From contig OX335641.1 of the NCBI GenBank assembly GCA_946894095.1, positions 10,930,501-10,994,500 of the forward strand: DNA of 64,000 nt, in the 5' to 3' direction. The DNA is from Incurvaria masculella (lineage: Eukaryota; Arthropoda; Insecta; Lepidoptera; Incurvariidae). Numbering within the stretch: position 1 is the stretch's first letter; every line of letters starts with the position of its first letter. Below, one piece after another: positions 11,301-23,410 of this stretch. The notes beneath the pieces are model-generated. The model had not been told where the DNA came from, ran no database searches, and saw only the letters and a list, made by a program, of their open reading frames with translations. The position numbers and the translations under genes were made by a program.

Positions 11301-11558
11301 TACGTTTGGCAACTTGTGAGACATCACTTGCAACACCATCCGACTAGCAACAGATTCGATTATACCTGAGAGCCTTATGCTGGTACTGGCAACACATATC
11401 TAGACGTTTTCCGATTGGCTTCCGGTTCCGGAAGCCATCTTGTTGTTTACTACATTTTGGCTGTGTGATTGTAAAACCGGGCAAATGTAAAGGCTCAATA
11501 AATAAATCAAGAAGGACCGCCGTTTTTCTTTCCGACCTGCTACAATAAGGCTAAAACT
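11301..11558 (+). repeat. Right LTR (3') of gypsy-type element
   Basis: Identical over 258 bp to the left LTR. It is followed by the AGTAT duplication at 11559-11563 and then unique host sequence. Confidence 0.9.
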
Positions 11559-11563
11559 AGTAT

Positions 11564-14500
11564 ACAATGGCACGAAGTTCCACGAACAATGACTGTTATT
11601 AAACTGCCAGCTAAATATTCATTGCAGTTGAGAGAAATGCACATCGGTCCATGGAAATTAAACAATTCTCTGTAAGTTTATTTTCTCGCTAACGCGCAAG
11701 AACCACGTTTTTTCGATTACGGCTGTTGTTATAACATTAAATATGTTTTTAAAATATTTGAAATTTTGTTAACATATTTGTTACCGTTTGTTTATAGATA
11801 TCGTTTCAAAATGTTACCATAAAAATTAAAATGTCTTGTATAAGCCCAGTAAATTAAAAAAAAAACTTACTTATTTCTTTATCTAGACGACCTGATTGTG
11901 TACGCGTAGGTATATTTTTACCCTCAAATAATTTATAATCTGCAACCAAATCTTGATGGCGTCATTATCTTTAAAGTATTCGGTTTGCCAGAATCCTAGA
12001 CCTATAGAGATAGATAAAGACTTAGACCTAGACCCAGAACGAGAAATCCAGAACCTAACCTAACCTAAGCAAGTATATTTACCTCGGCGTAATACAATAT
12101 ATTTCACAGAATAGTACAGTTGTGAGGATTTCGCAGACGTAAATTTATATAAGTAGGATGATTCCTATTGACTACGGTATTATTTTAGTTTCAGATAATC
12201 GCGCATTCTAGATATCATTGAATAACTTGAATTTATATGGCGTGTAAAATTATTGCAATCATTAATGTACCGCTTACCAACTCGCAGACTGAACAAAGAG
12301 CATGCTATATCTGTAATAGGGATAGTTTAATGAACGTCTTTATATGTATATGGCGCCTAAATATGTTAGGTAGTAACTACTGTTGCAGGATGCGCGACGA
12401 CACGCAGTCGTGTGCAGTCGAAGATAAACGGATCATGTCCCTTTACTCCTCATTGTGGCACGGTACGTAACGTAACGTCATTCGAAGTCTCGTAACGTAG
12501 CCATAGCCGCGCAAGCAATGGAGGTAGATCACTTTCACGTGCAGAAGATTTTAGGAAGACTTCTGATTTGTAAATCAAACGCATTTTAATTGATAGGAAG
12601 CATATTTAATAAATCCAAATGGGTCAAGCCTTCAAAACTGCATACGTGTCACAATAAAATCCATATCGCAGTTTTATTAAAAAAAATCGATTGGCCAACT
12701 TTAAGTTTTTGTGAACAACAAAAATGATGGAACAACAAACACTGAAATGAGATTAATATATTTCCTGTAGAGTTTAATCCAAGAAACCTAAAATTACCCA
12801 ATGAATGTAATGCCACTAATATGATTTAGGTTTTGGCTAAAATAACCCCTAACCAATATTTATCCGGTCCTACGCCACTCAAGTCAGATGCACGTGGTCT
12901 AATAATAAGTTAAGGTACAATTTCAAATATGTCGTCTGCGAATCTGTCGGGTGCATTTTCGTCTAAGATTAGGCTAAGCTTGGGACGGGTCGTTAATTTT
13001 GACAGCTCGTGTCTGTGTAATTTATGAATATCCGACCGTTGACGATCTCTGGGTGACAAACGACCGACTCCGTGAATGCAACATTTCGAAAAATGTAAAC
13101 GGGGAATAGGAGAAATTATAATTACAATTAAAGAATTACGAATTTCTCATGAATTACTTAACATAGGCGGATAATATTGTTGCGTGGATAGTTAGACGCA
13201 AAAACCCAAATTTTCCTTTTACTCAAACAATTTGCAAACAGACTCAAAAATGCACAATTTTATTACAAGTCGATTTTTCACTTTGAATACAAAACTTTAA
13301 ACACTCGGAATCTTTTTCACTAAAATAACTAGATCACTTGCATCACTTCAGAGTATCAGTATCGCCTCGTATCAATCGTAAAAATATATTAACAAAAGTC
13401 ACGATATTTTATGTACCTGTGCAACCTGAACAACGTATCCAACTTTAATTTGAACACCGAAGGACAGATGACACATAATATGTGTAATCTGTGACTGAAC
13501 CCTCAATTCTTCGTCGCGTTAACCCGACTAAACCAGCGCGTATGTCGCTCGGAGAGGGTTTAAGTGAGCCCTTATAATGGGAGAGTGTAAGTATCATGTT
13601 ACTACTATTACAGCTATCCTATATATTACCAACGTAAATGTGGGTGTGCACTGATTTGGCTTCTACCCTTGTACGAAACCAGTTGTTTTCACAAATTTCG
13701 TGTATTTTAATCGACCCAAAACATGGTTTTCGCTGTCTTTTTACTTAAAACAAACCGACGCTAGCCTCAGTTGCCCACTGGCCCGAGACCCAGTTCCCAT
13801 TCGATAGTCTAGGTGAAGCAACTTTGGGCGTGGTCGTATGTATGGCGGATTCGGTGGCTTATCTTATATTTAGCTCTTTAGTCTATCATATATTTTAGTA
13901 GTACGTTTGATAACATCAATTCATGAACCGAAGTCTTCTCCTTTCTTTATGCATACAACGTCGTTAATAAAAATAAACATTATTTAAGACTAATGCGTAT
14001 CGTGTTGCCAAGCGTGATCTCCACGCGGACGCATGATAATTTCAGCATTTTCATGAAACAGCAAAGGTAGCAAGTACACATAATTGCTAGTTCCCGTGCG
14101 CTGATGCGCGCGCGCACCCGACACGCAGGCGGCCACGCAATGGGCGGACGCGAAATTAGAATTTCAAATTTGACGTTTCCTGTTCGGAATCGCGACGGAG
14201 ACGAATTGGGAGATTTGTCTTTCGGTAGCCACTTACCATAATGTGAGGCACTATGTCATGGCAACCTTAGTTATGTACGATGTGGTCATTGATATTGGTG
14301 ACATTACTATTTCTCACGAGTTAGAGATAGCGACCATCCGCACTAACTAATAAAGTGTTCGATATTTGTACTGCTACCCGATATATAGTTTCCGTTTGAG
14401 TTTTTGACAGCTGTCCGCGCTCACTTCTTCTTCTTTAAAGTCTCCACACCAGGCTGGTGGATTAGCCTTTTTGGCAATCACGCTTGAGTTTTGCGTATTT

Positions 14501-16685
14501 CTGCTAGTGTCGAGTAAAAGCAAAGCACGGTATAATCGGAATAAATGTAGATATTAAAAAGGATTTTTGAATTTAGTGTTGATTTTCTCTTTGTTTATAA
14601 TGTTTTGACATAAGCTTGTGTATCTTGTTGGATCGCCGCTAGTCCGATTCTGACGCGATTGTAAGGGCCGCAAGTTCGTTAGGATTGGCCGAGGCCCTTA
14701 ATGGCCTAGCTTGTTCAGTAAAGTTAAGAGAAAACCCGTATTTTATCTTTATTATTCTTAGGATTTAGGCGAGGCCTAACGAAACCCACTTTACAAAATA
14801 AATCAGGGAAACACATGTTCGACCTCTTAAGATTCCTTCAGAGACAGTGACTGTTTTAGAAAACCTACCATGAGACGTAATGCTTCGCTACTCGTTCGAC
14901 CATTGTGCTGGATGAAAAAAAGAGATCCGATTCCGATCCCACTTCTTTAAAACGGCGGTTTTAAGTGAATCTTAGCGAGATGCTTAAAAATGCACATGCT
15001 CCACTGAACGCCACAGGAAAGAGGAAATTAAAAACCAAACACATTCTTCACGATCGCACCTACGTTCCGGCTATTTCGAGCACCATGTGCGTGTCTGTAA
15101 AATTACACAAAAAATAAACTAAAAAAGGTGTTCACCGTGAGAACATGAGTTATGTCCGTAATACAACACCGCCGCGTCATCACGTGCGTGGTGTCGGTCG
15201 ATTATACCACGAACGGATACGCCTGCCTCGCACACATTTCCTTGAGTATAGGGTAGTAAGACTCAGCTTTGATTGTGGGATGAAATATGCTTATGTAAAA
15301 CAAATAGAGGTTTCGGCACTTCCCTATTGCACAGTTACAAAGGTCAAATGATGTTATGCACAACACATGTAGACAGACGACAGTGTTTCAGTAAAACAAC
15401 TAAGAAGAGTTCACAAAGTTCAATCTAGCTCTCCATAATTCTATGCCACAAATGAGTTGAGAGAGTTTTTAATTGTGATTAAGGATATCGTGAAGTCACA
15501 GGAAATGTAAGATTTGAAAATTTTAAGAAATGCATTCTTTGTCCATTGGCCAAGGCACAATTTTGCACGGCGGCTGCCATTAATCTAGCGAACAGATCTC
15601 TTCCAGGTCCTAACGCTTCCCTACCTCTAAACGTTGTTAGATATTAGTATATTTTTTTGTAAATATCTGTAATTTTTCAGTAAAAAGAATTGAAGATGAA
15701 TGTAAAAAATATTCTTCCGATGTTTATTAGCCAATATTTTCCAATCTAAAAGGTACATGAAAAAAAATAAAAAATACAGACGTAGATTTCGAAAATCTGG
15801 TATCCAAAATTTCAAAAATCTGGTTAGACATTAAGAGAATGTGAACAGTAATAGCCCGTAGTAAGGAGAATTGATAGAGAGTAACGACTCTTTCGAGCCA
15901 TATATTTAAAACATAAAGAATTGAAATGCAAACGAGCACGCAATTTTGTCGCCAAAATAAATAAAATCAGGTCGTATCCGAACAGAAATACACGTCCAAT
16001 AACAACTTTGAGAAAGTCACCTTGGGGTTTGCCTGCACTGAGCCTTGACATGAAAGAGCTCTTTCTCGAGAGCGCTGTGTCGGCGCAGGACGCAACGCGT
16101 ATCTGAAGGTCCCTGGCCATTATTTTAAGTTCTGCGAAAGGCGTGCCCGCAGTCGTTACTCGTGCACGTAATTTATATCGTCGGTGTGACCCTGGCGAGA
16201 TCAATCTCAGATATGTTTTCAATTTAACCGCAGCTTTTGGTTTCGAAGATAATTTGTCCACGGTTAACGGTAGCCAACATCAAGTTATCGAGGCGCCCAT
16301 GTTGTAAATTGAACACGAGTATGGGTACATGCATAAGCGTGGATAGTTTAAAAAATATTGTAATCAAGAAGAAAAAAATAAGTTCCCCGAAATGCTACAC
16401 ATTCGACAAGTTTAAAAACATCACCGCAATATTTGATAACCTCATCCGTTTGGTACGTAGCCAACGAGCATACATTAAAGCAACGGTTCCTGGGTAAAAC
16501 GATTCAAGTATGCAATACAACAGACGGCCTTTGTCAGACAATCGCGGTTTTATCTTTCTGCGTTACGTTTGAGTCATCGATTAGGTCTGCCCTCAAATAT
16601 TTGTGATCCTCGCCATCGCCTCGCGTTCGACGACCCTGACTTTGCATGCAATGAATATTCTTTACTTTTAAGAGACAGAGTTGTA
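11564..16685. other. Intergenic DNA with a CpG-rich patch
   Basis: Mostly AT-rich unique sequence. A CpG-rich stretch at about 14010-14210 (gctgatgcgcgcgcgcaccc, then ggcggccacgc) has no frame of note and could be regulatory. A 145-codon minus frame at 15824-16261 is the longest host ORF outside elements; its translation is basic, without a domain, transmembrane pattern or splice context I recognise, so I do not call it a gene. Confidence 0.4.
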
Positions 16686-16689
16686 TTGT

Positions 16690-17060
16690 CTATACAGCTC
16701 GCATCTACGCGGGCTCAGGGGCGCTCAGGTCATGAGTTCGATTCCTGTCCTGTTCATACAATACTTTGTTTCTCTTTTTGAGTTGGATAAGTGCATTTCG
16801 TTACGAATGCGAGCTGTTCCGACTCTATGTAAAACTGTAGCTCCCCAGTCTCCTACCAGGTGGTAGGGTTTAAGTCCTCCCGGGTAGGTACCAGCGCATT
16901 GGGTGAAAATATGTTCGACGCGGGAATGAAAAGTTGTCCGTGTGTATATATAGCCGTGCTCATAAAGGGAAGGTCCTGGCATGGCACCTCATTACTTCAG
17001 GAATGCGGTGTGCTGGGCTAATATCACGACGCTGGGAGCGGTATTAGCCATCTATGTCAG
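16690..17060 (+). mobile_element. tRNA-derived SINE, plus orientation
   Basis: The head has a pol III B-box-like word (gagttcgattcctg, about 16733-16746) preceded by an A-box-like 'gggctcaggggcgctc'. The body continues with 'gagttggataagtgcatttcgttacgaatgcgag', the 'ctcccgggtaggtacca' block, 'tagccgtgctcataaaggga', and a tail 'gaatgcggtgtgctgggctaatatcacgac…ggtattagccat'. The same body occurs in reverse at 42527-42910 and 51393-51787. It has no coding capacity and depends on LINE machinery for movement. Confidence 0.8.
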
Positions 17061-17119
17061 TTAACATAAAGAAATGGAATGTGAGTATTCTTTGTGCAAC
17101 GTCCGGAATGGGTCGATTT

Positions 17120-17247
17120 CACCCGGTTTCACTACCTCCAGCTACATATATCCCAAATTTACCTTTAGGTTACACCATATAAATATGCAATTGAACCGAA
17201 AGTTAACTTACGAATTTCAGGTAGCTGGAGGTGGGGAAAACGGGGGT
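17120..17247. mobile_element. Small inverted-repeat element (MITE-like)
   Basis: The left arm 17120-17145 (cacccggtttcactacctcc…) and right arm 17221-17247 are complementary over about 26 bp with a few mismatches, centred on AT-rich sequence. There is no clear target duplication, so the class is undecided. Confidence 0.5.
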
Positions 17248-17296
17248 AAGATGGGCAATAATATACTCAACTAATGCAAACAAAATATTTAACGTA

Positions 17297-17529
17297 CAGT
17301 CGAACAAAGAGTTTAGGATACACATCCGGTTGAATGAAAAGATGAACAGTCGAAATACTTTCACTTTTGGAAACAATTATAGGGTTGAGTTTAGATTCAA
17401 ACATAGTTAAGAATGTCTACCAGCTACTGAGTAAACAAAACCCTAACAAAATTGAATCAAAGGTTGTATTTAAACACCATTCATTTTTACATTCAACCGG
17501 AAGTGTATCCTTTAACCTTTGGTTGACTG
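17297..17529. mobile_element. Tc1/mariner-type MITE with ~45-bp TIRs
   Basis: Ends are CAGTCGAACAAAGAG… and its complement …CTTTGGTTGACTG, with the inverted similarity extending about 45 bp inward ('aggatacacatccggttgaa' versus 'ttcaaccggaagtgtatcct'). TA dinucleotides sit immediately outside both ends (17295-17296 and 17530-17531), as expected for Tc1/mariner insertion. The 233-bp element codes for nothing. Confidence 0.75.
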
Positions 17530-17944
17530 TACGTAATCATACACATCAGCAGATTCGTTGTAATCGGCTATACGTAGCAGGTTGTTGCATAGAATCAACT
17601 GTACATAGATCGCTAAGACCTGTGCGTAAATGAACTAAGTGACCTACTGTCAATATATCAGTACATCGCGCTGCATTCACAAAATAACATGAAAAATTAA
17701 AAAGCTAGCAAAAATAATTTAATTTGATTGCTTTCAAAACCATACAATAAATACAATTTATACATTCGTTTAAGGGCGACCAAATGCATGTATATTTTCT
17801 ACTTTTAACTGCATTAAAATTAAAAAACGAAATGATACCTGTTAATATTTAAAGTCGCCTAAATAAAATTAAAACGTAAATTCATATAAATCAGAAAATG
17901 CAGCACAGAATAACTGCCTGGCACACTATCAGCTGACCACTCAC

Positions 17945-18073
17945 CATCTCCTCCTCCTCCATGGCCCTCATCAGCTCGTAGTACAGCATTTCCGCCTCAG
18001 GCGAGACCTGCGCCTTCTCGCCCGGCGACGACAGGTAGTTGATGTCCGTTGCAATCTCTGTCTGGAGATGCAT
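17945..18073 (-). CDS. First coding exon of an unidentified host gene
   Basis: The minus strand reads ATG in a fair insect start context (aacagcgaagATG), then 43 codons beginning MHLQTEIATDINYLSSPGEK and ending in the acidic tail MRAMEEEEM. The exon stops exactly at a strong donor (ATG|GTGAGT at 17939-17947), phase 0. Codon third positions are strongly G/C (ctgtcgtcgccgggcgagaa) against an AT-rich background, which is the best evidence of real coding. If the donor is ignored, the frame runs into hydrophobic AT-rich sequence and a stop at 17891, as expected for an intron. No signal peptide or known motif is visible and I do not recognise the family. Downstream exons must lie below 17944 or beyond the window; I found none. 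The giant LTR element lies upstream on the same strand. Confidence 0.65.
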
Positions 18074-18120
18074 CTTCGCTGTTTAGTGTTTCACTCTTCA
18101 CTAATGATCACATCCGCGCA
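18074..18120 (-). other. Probable 5' UTR of the exon at 17945-18073
   Basis: Sequence directly upstream of the ATG (tgatcattagtgaagagtga…) is purine-rich, lacks upstream ATGs in the last 45 bases and contains TCATTAGT-like initiator words. The true transcription start is not determinable. Confidence 0.3.
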
Positions 18121-20057
18121 CTATCATCTTCGCAATGTTCACTTCACTCGTTATTTTGCATCACATTGTAAGCGATCCATTTGATGTTCGTTTCTTTGAA
18201 CGTAATTTGTCATCAATAATATAAAATAAATACATTTTGTAGTAACATTCTTAATGTTTGGAAAATAATTGGTAACGTGCAGTGTTCAATCTCGATTTAT
18301 TATATGTCATGAGTCATATTCCTCTATTAAGTGAATATGTTTTTACAAATTTACCATAGTTATCGTCCATAAATTTAAATAAGTTTAATATTTGCTATAT
18401 TTACCTACGGAACTAAATAAAAGATCTTAAAAGGAGGAAATAAGTCGCCGTTGATCTAAAAAATATTTTATTCCGACACAACAGGCCTATCTGGCATATA
18501 AACCGGGCGTCACCAGATTAATAGATTTATATGAATATGGTATATGACGAAAACCTAGTGAGGACATAATCGAGAGAGGTTAAAATTGATCCATAACCAC
18601 AACAACAGTTTTGCGTCAACCGTAATGGCCGATGGCGGGTAATTTCAGGATCTCGAACTGGTTTATGCGCTACAAACAAGAATTTTGTTCAAATTCACGC
18701 CGCATTCACCTGATGCGGGCATCCAAACATTTGCGCACATTTATTACCCGAACCGAAATTAACCTACAACCGACCGTTCGCTTACGCATTCCGTAACGTA
18801 TCACGAGCGCATCTGGTTCACGTCATCGCCATTCGCGAGGCATTATTGTGGCTTTTACGGCTAAATTGGATGGAAGTGCACCAGGCGATAGGTTTCACAG
18901 CTATCCTTTCATCCTGTGTTATACACGTGGGCACTCATTTTTACACCGTAATAACATTATTCAATTTCGGAATGGTGCAATTTTATTCACCTGATAAGAC
19001 TATATAAAAATAAATTAAAGATGCATGTATGGGTAGAAGCAGACGTAGTAGTAGAAACAGGTCAACATCGATTTACTCAAAAGAAAGATTCTATGTTTAT
19101 GCTCGTACTGGCCAAAACGCGAAGTTTACCGGGGCACAAAGTCTGACTATTACTTATCGCATTATAGGAATGTTATTGTTCGTTTACTTATAATTAAAAG
19201 TTTATAGATATTTTCGTAGTAAGCAAGTACCTCGCTTTTTCCAAGAAATGTGATGTGTATAATCGACCATGAAGCAAGGATACACTATTTAAAGAGCCCT
19301 ACAAAAAGAACTACTTTATGAATATACTGCAAGGCTGGACCCGAACCAGCAAAATATACCATTCGCGGGTATTGCGTCTACCAATTTCGCCACGTGATGT
19401 GTACCCATAATTTGAATTTTACTTATATATCTAACGATCCAACTCCTATCAAAGTTCTAATGCGAAAGATAGTTTTTTAATCTTATGCAATCCCAAATAT
19501 ACAAACTAGAAATGTTTTCACTAAATATTATTCGACACACTTTGTTTGACGGTACATTTATAAGGCGCTACGAGTGGACAAGCCATTTTGCTAATAAGAA
19601 AATACAAACAACGTATAAAGATAAAATGGTATTCATCTATTAATGCATTGATGCGGAATACCAAAAAGGATGAGACAACCATATATGAACAATCGTTTAA
19701 ATAAATAGTAACAAAAATAAAAAACGTCTCACAATTTGTTCTTCTTTAGTATGGTTTTAGCTTTTCACAAAAGAGTGATGGCTATTCACTTTTGTTCTTC
19801 AATAACATTAAAGTTAGAATGTTACTTACCAGAAACAAGATACCACCGGTCGAACCAGCAAATAACTCTAGCATATGCACTCAAATGACTCGTCCTGCGA
19901 GAGGCGTCAACTCGCAAAGCTGTCCCACCGAGCCGATTCGTCCTTAGGTCGAGGTTTGCTCCTTTTGCTCTTTATTTGTTTCGCGGCGTCTGATTCACGC
20001 GCCTTCCAGAATTAGACGCATCGCAAGCTGCGAGTTACTTTCAATTTGGAGACTTGG
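18121..20057. other. Upstream flank of the host exon
   Basis: Mostly unique AT-rich DNA. A GC-richer conserved-looking patch at about 18740-18910 has no frame of note. Candidate regulatory sequence for the minus-strand exon, but no specific site can be supported. It ends at the ATAC target duplication of the giant LTR element. Confidence 0.4.
19300..19405 (-). mobile_element. tRNA-like SINE fragment, minus orientation
   Basis: The minus strand reads an A-box-like 'gtggcgaaattggtagacgc' and a B-box-like 'ggttcgggtcc', spaced as in a tRNA-Leu-type gene, but the cloverleaf does not close and the anticodon region is odd ('acccgcgaatggtatatttt'). The same segment recurs on the plus strand at about 41226-41350 with shared flanking 'agtatattc', so it is a repeat family, not a tRNA gene. 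Confidence 0.6.
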
Positions 20058-20061
20058 ATAC
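20058..20061 (+). repeat. Left target-site duplication ATAC
   Basis: ATAC precedes the left LTR (…cttggATAC|TGTAAACC) and the same four bases follow the right LTR (…GTCCACA|ATACcatg). Together with TG…CA ends this fixes the borders of the giant element to the base. Confidence 0.9.
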
Positions 20062-22113
20062 TGTAAACCTCCAGACCCCCCCTTAAATAGACTCCTAGCC
20101 TACATTAGCTTATACATATCTAACCTAAGTTATGTACCTTATATTTCCCTTGGATACATCCTACATTAATTACCTATTTACCATGTATCCACTCGTCCCA
20201 TTTGTTCTCCCCATTGGCTCGTGATCGTCCTATATGCTTTCATTATTTACATTACATAACCATTTGTCTAATATATTCCCATTTACTGTTTCCTGATTTG
20301 CTCACGTTAAATCTAGTTATTTTACTACATTACTTGCTTAGGTAACATGTATTCTCCTGAATATTGTTGTCAAATCCTCATTGGTGCTATGCCCTCCCCC
20401 TGTACCTAGCTGTCTGTCTCTTTCGGTTCTTCTAATCGGTTCCTTTCTCCCTATCCTAACCTGATACATAATCTCTCTCTCTCTCTCATACACGCGCTCT
20501 CACATACAAACACAAATCTGAATTGATTGGAATAGAGCATTTCAGCATGCCCAGAACTTCAAAAAAATTTTTACCCCATGGGGTAATGGTGACGCCCCTC
20601 ACAGTCCAAGGTCCATCCATGGCACTGTTATCCCGCGTCCCCACATGATCGCCTTCCTGCCTTCAGGCTGTATATGCGACCTCTGCTTCAAAAAGCGGCG
20701 GCCAACCATCCTGAATATGGCCTCTGAACACCAAGGCTCAATTCCCGTGTAGGGATGTATGAGTTTATGTGGTTCATTATATACCAATTGGGGTATTGGA
20801 TTTACAACATGACCACTATATATTTTGAGTGTCCACTGACAACGTCAAGTACGACACATTAGGTATCACAAGAATTTTCGTTTTGTCAGCCGATCAAACG
20901 GTGACGGAAAACTACGGCGGGTGACCATAGTTACGAATCTGTCTTGTACCAGCCCACATGAATGTAGGACATACCTCAGACCCTCCCATCTGCCATTACT
21001 AATGCATGGACATAAGGGTAGTTTCGTGAACTGCTCCGGACGTACCAAAGCGTAGTCACTTTAAAGATTTTCGCGTCTAGTGACATTAGCCACACGCGTT
21101 GCCAAGCCTTTCCTGGACTCAGGGTAGGTCATGAGAGTGTCTCCACATTTTCACGGTTCCGGCACTTGGCAGATCGTGGTAAAGCCAATAAAGGCTTTCA
21201 GAAGAGCTGATAGAAACAGCAGTTCAAGATAAGCGGTTATCCGCAGTCATGACAAACCCTCAAGGTTGTCGACTAATTTAAGCAGGGAAACAGGAAGTTG
21301 CCTGCGAAATGTACACTGAGGTCAATCCAAGATGGATATGCCTTCAGATTTTGTATTTATTAAGATAGTCAACCTGGTCGCCGGTTGTCGAGCGAACCAG
21401 AGTATGGCCTCCGCCTTCCTCTCAAACGAGGTGAACATTTTTATATTGGAACATGACTCCCAGGTCTAAATGCCAACAATTTAAAATACGGTGTCATAGT
21501 GTCATTTATGTTCAGAGAGATATTTGGTATGTATTGTATCATCGTAGTGTTTTTTTTTTTTTGCGATAATGTCAATACTATATTTTTCTTTCATGGTTTT
21601 CTAGAGTTTGACTGAGTATGAAAGTCTTAATGGGTTCCGGCTCCTTTCAGTATAAAGGGGTACCGCCCAATCTAACTTGAGGCTCAAATTCAGGATCCGC
21701 AGCTTCTCGGAATGTTCGTTAGTGATGCTACATTTACGTTTAAGGTACAATCAATCTGGCATGGAACCTCATAGAGATCCCAGACCCGACCGATGTCCCG
21801 TAATGCCTCGTTTTCTGGCTGCACTGCAAACAAAAATCCACATAGCGTGCACAAGTATGTGGATTAAACATGCTTCCCACAACTCGACATCCATCGCCTT
21901 AACATTTCTGTGAAGAAATATCGTTTTATTCTTTTGTAGCTAGCTAGATAGATTTTATCTAGAAAAAGCGAACCGGTGTACGTGACTGTTCCGTCGCCCC
22001 CACTATGGACTCCCGGTCCTACTATTTAACACTGATCCTAGGAATTTAATATCTTTCTGGTTCAGCGTGCGCTGACGCACTCCCTCATTTCACTCACACC
22101 CAAACACTCCTAA

Positions 22114-22475
22114 GCCCTTCCTAAATATAGTCCATATAAATCAAACACAGAAACCCATCCTCCTGTGAGGCGAGATTTTGTTCCACGTAAAACCACAGCC
22201 TGTAACCCTCATCCGAGCCATCGGACCTTTAATACCCACGTGAAGCCCCCTCCTCGAATACTGTACACATTATTCGAACACAGAAAACCCTCCTCCTGTA
22301 GTACAAGATTTTATTCCATGTAAAACCGCAGCCTGTAACCCTCGTCCGAGTCGACGAACCATCATTACACACGCGAGGTCCTTCCTGAATATATTACAAA
22401 ATATCTGAGCACAAAATAATCCTCCCCCCACTATAACCAGAGATTTTATTCCACGTAAAATCTTACCTTGAACTT
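22114..22475. repeat. Triplicated ~130-bp subrepeat in the LTR
   Basis: Three diverged units begin near 22114, 22250 and 22379 (cttcctaaatatagtcc / cctcctcgaatactgtac / ccttcctgaatatattac) and share 'gattttattccacgtaaaa' and 'cagcctgtaaccctcgtccgag' cores. The same array is at about 32027-32388 in the right LTR. Function unknown; repeated blocks in LTRs are often enhancers or packaging/structure elements. Confidence 0.75.
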
Positions 22476-23392
22476 TATAAAGTCTCTCTTCATACAATTC
22501 GTAATTCAAAATGCAGTACACCCGCATATCTAATCCTTCATCCAATGCGCTTGCACATCTAACAGGCCGCGCGAACTTCGATATACAATCAATACATATG
22601 CCGTCACCTCCCCCACACGGGGCTCCTCATCGCAGTTTGCTACCGCTTGTGGTCCCCAACAATATGTACAGACTTACCAAGGTCCAGTGCCGTCCATTCT
22701 TTCACTCTATTTTAACAAAAGCTGTTTGCAAATCTACCTACTCTGCAAGAAAACATAGATTATTTAGCTAACTCATCTCGTTCCTAAATTTGCACTTTTG
22801 CTACTTTCTCAAACTCAATGACTCGTTTCAATGTCCCCAAACAAAATCTAAACGAGGGAAAAGACTTTGCAGGTGCAAATTCTTTAGTAAAACACTTCCG
22901 CGTATTCAACCTACGTGCCGTAAGCCCTGAATAGAGGCATACTGCCCCAGAGACTCGCTCGCCACCGACTGACGAGGGACGCGCGCGCCTTTTCTGTTCT
23001 AGGCTCTGATCCCCCTCGCCCCTCCCTTTGAATCCCGCCATTTTTCGAGTGGTCATGCGCACTCTCCCCTCTCCCCCGCTCATCTTTCCTCCCGGCTCCC
23101 CTCTGTACCCGCTCTCCACCCCTCGCCCGGCGTTGGCCTTGGGCGCGTGAGTCGTGTTCTTATTATTTTATTATTATTTACCTGTCGCTAAGCAGAGCAT
23201 TATTCGAGTACTTTCGAACGTTGTACCTGCGCAGTCGCTCAGGGTCATACCTCAGACCCTCCCGTCGCCCCTCAGCCTGCGATGACCTTGATTTTATGTT
23301 TAGTCAGATGTGCGTAAAACAAAAGTATTATTTTTACTTGTCGCTAAGCGGCATCGCGACGCAACTTTCATATGCCTATAGGATGCTACTTT

Positions 23393-23410
23393 GTTGTATT
23401 TATATATCAT
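23393..23410 (-). promoter_or_regulatory. Candidate TATA box of the giant LTR
   Basis: On the minus strand ATGATATATAAATACAAC lies only about 30-45 bp inside the LTR start (23439). If it is used, U3 is very short and transcription would start near 23365, giving an RNA leader of more than 3 kb. The identical site in the other LTR is at 33306-33323. Confidence 0.4.

Larger units (their letters stand above)
7261..11558 (+). mobile_element. Ty3/gypsy-type LTR retrotransposon, structurally complete, coding-dead
   Basis: The element is 4298 bp with two 258-bp LTRs that are identical base for base, flanked by AGTAT. Inside, in order on the plus strand, are a tRNA-Leu-like primer site, a gag gene, a CCHC knuckle, a protease with a DTGS active site, scattered reverse transcriptase blocks, an integrase-type segment and a 19-bp minisatellite. 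Every coding block is frameshifted, split or truncated, and the catalytic integrase core and RNase H are not seen. Gag-PR-RT-IN order and RT sequence are gypsy-like; the Leu-type primer site recalls the mdg3/micropia group, which is only a suggestion. Identical LTRs with dead genes imply recent movement using enzymes supplied by a relative. Confidence 0.9.

Noticed and set aside
15824..16261. 145-codon minus-strand ORF
   Set aside because: Basic composition, no domain, no splice context, ends in AT-rich sequence; judged a chance frame in a GC-richer patch.
19325..19400. Possible bacterial-type tRNA-Leu gene, hence possible symbiont DNA
   Set aside because: The cloverleaf does not close and the segment recurs with shared flanks at 41226-41360, so it is a SINE-type repeat.
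22784..23119. 111-codon minus-strand ORF in each giant LTR
   Set aside because: Gly/Arg/Ser-rich translation of purine-rich DNA; its duplication merely follows from LTR duplication.
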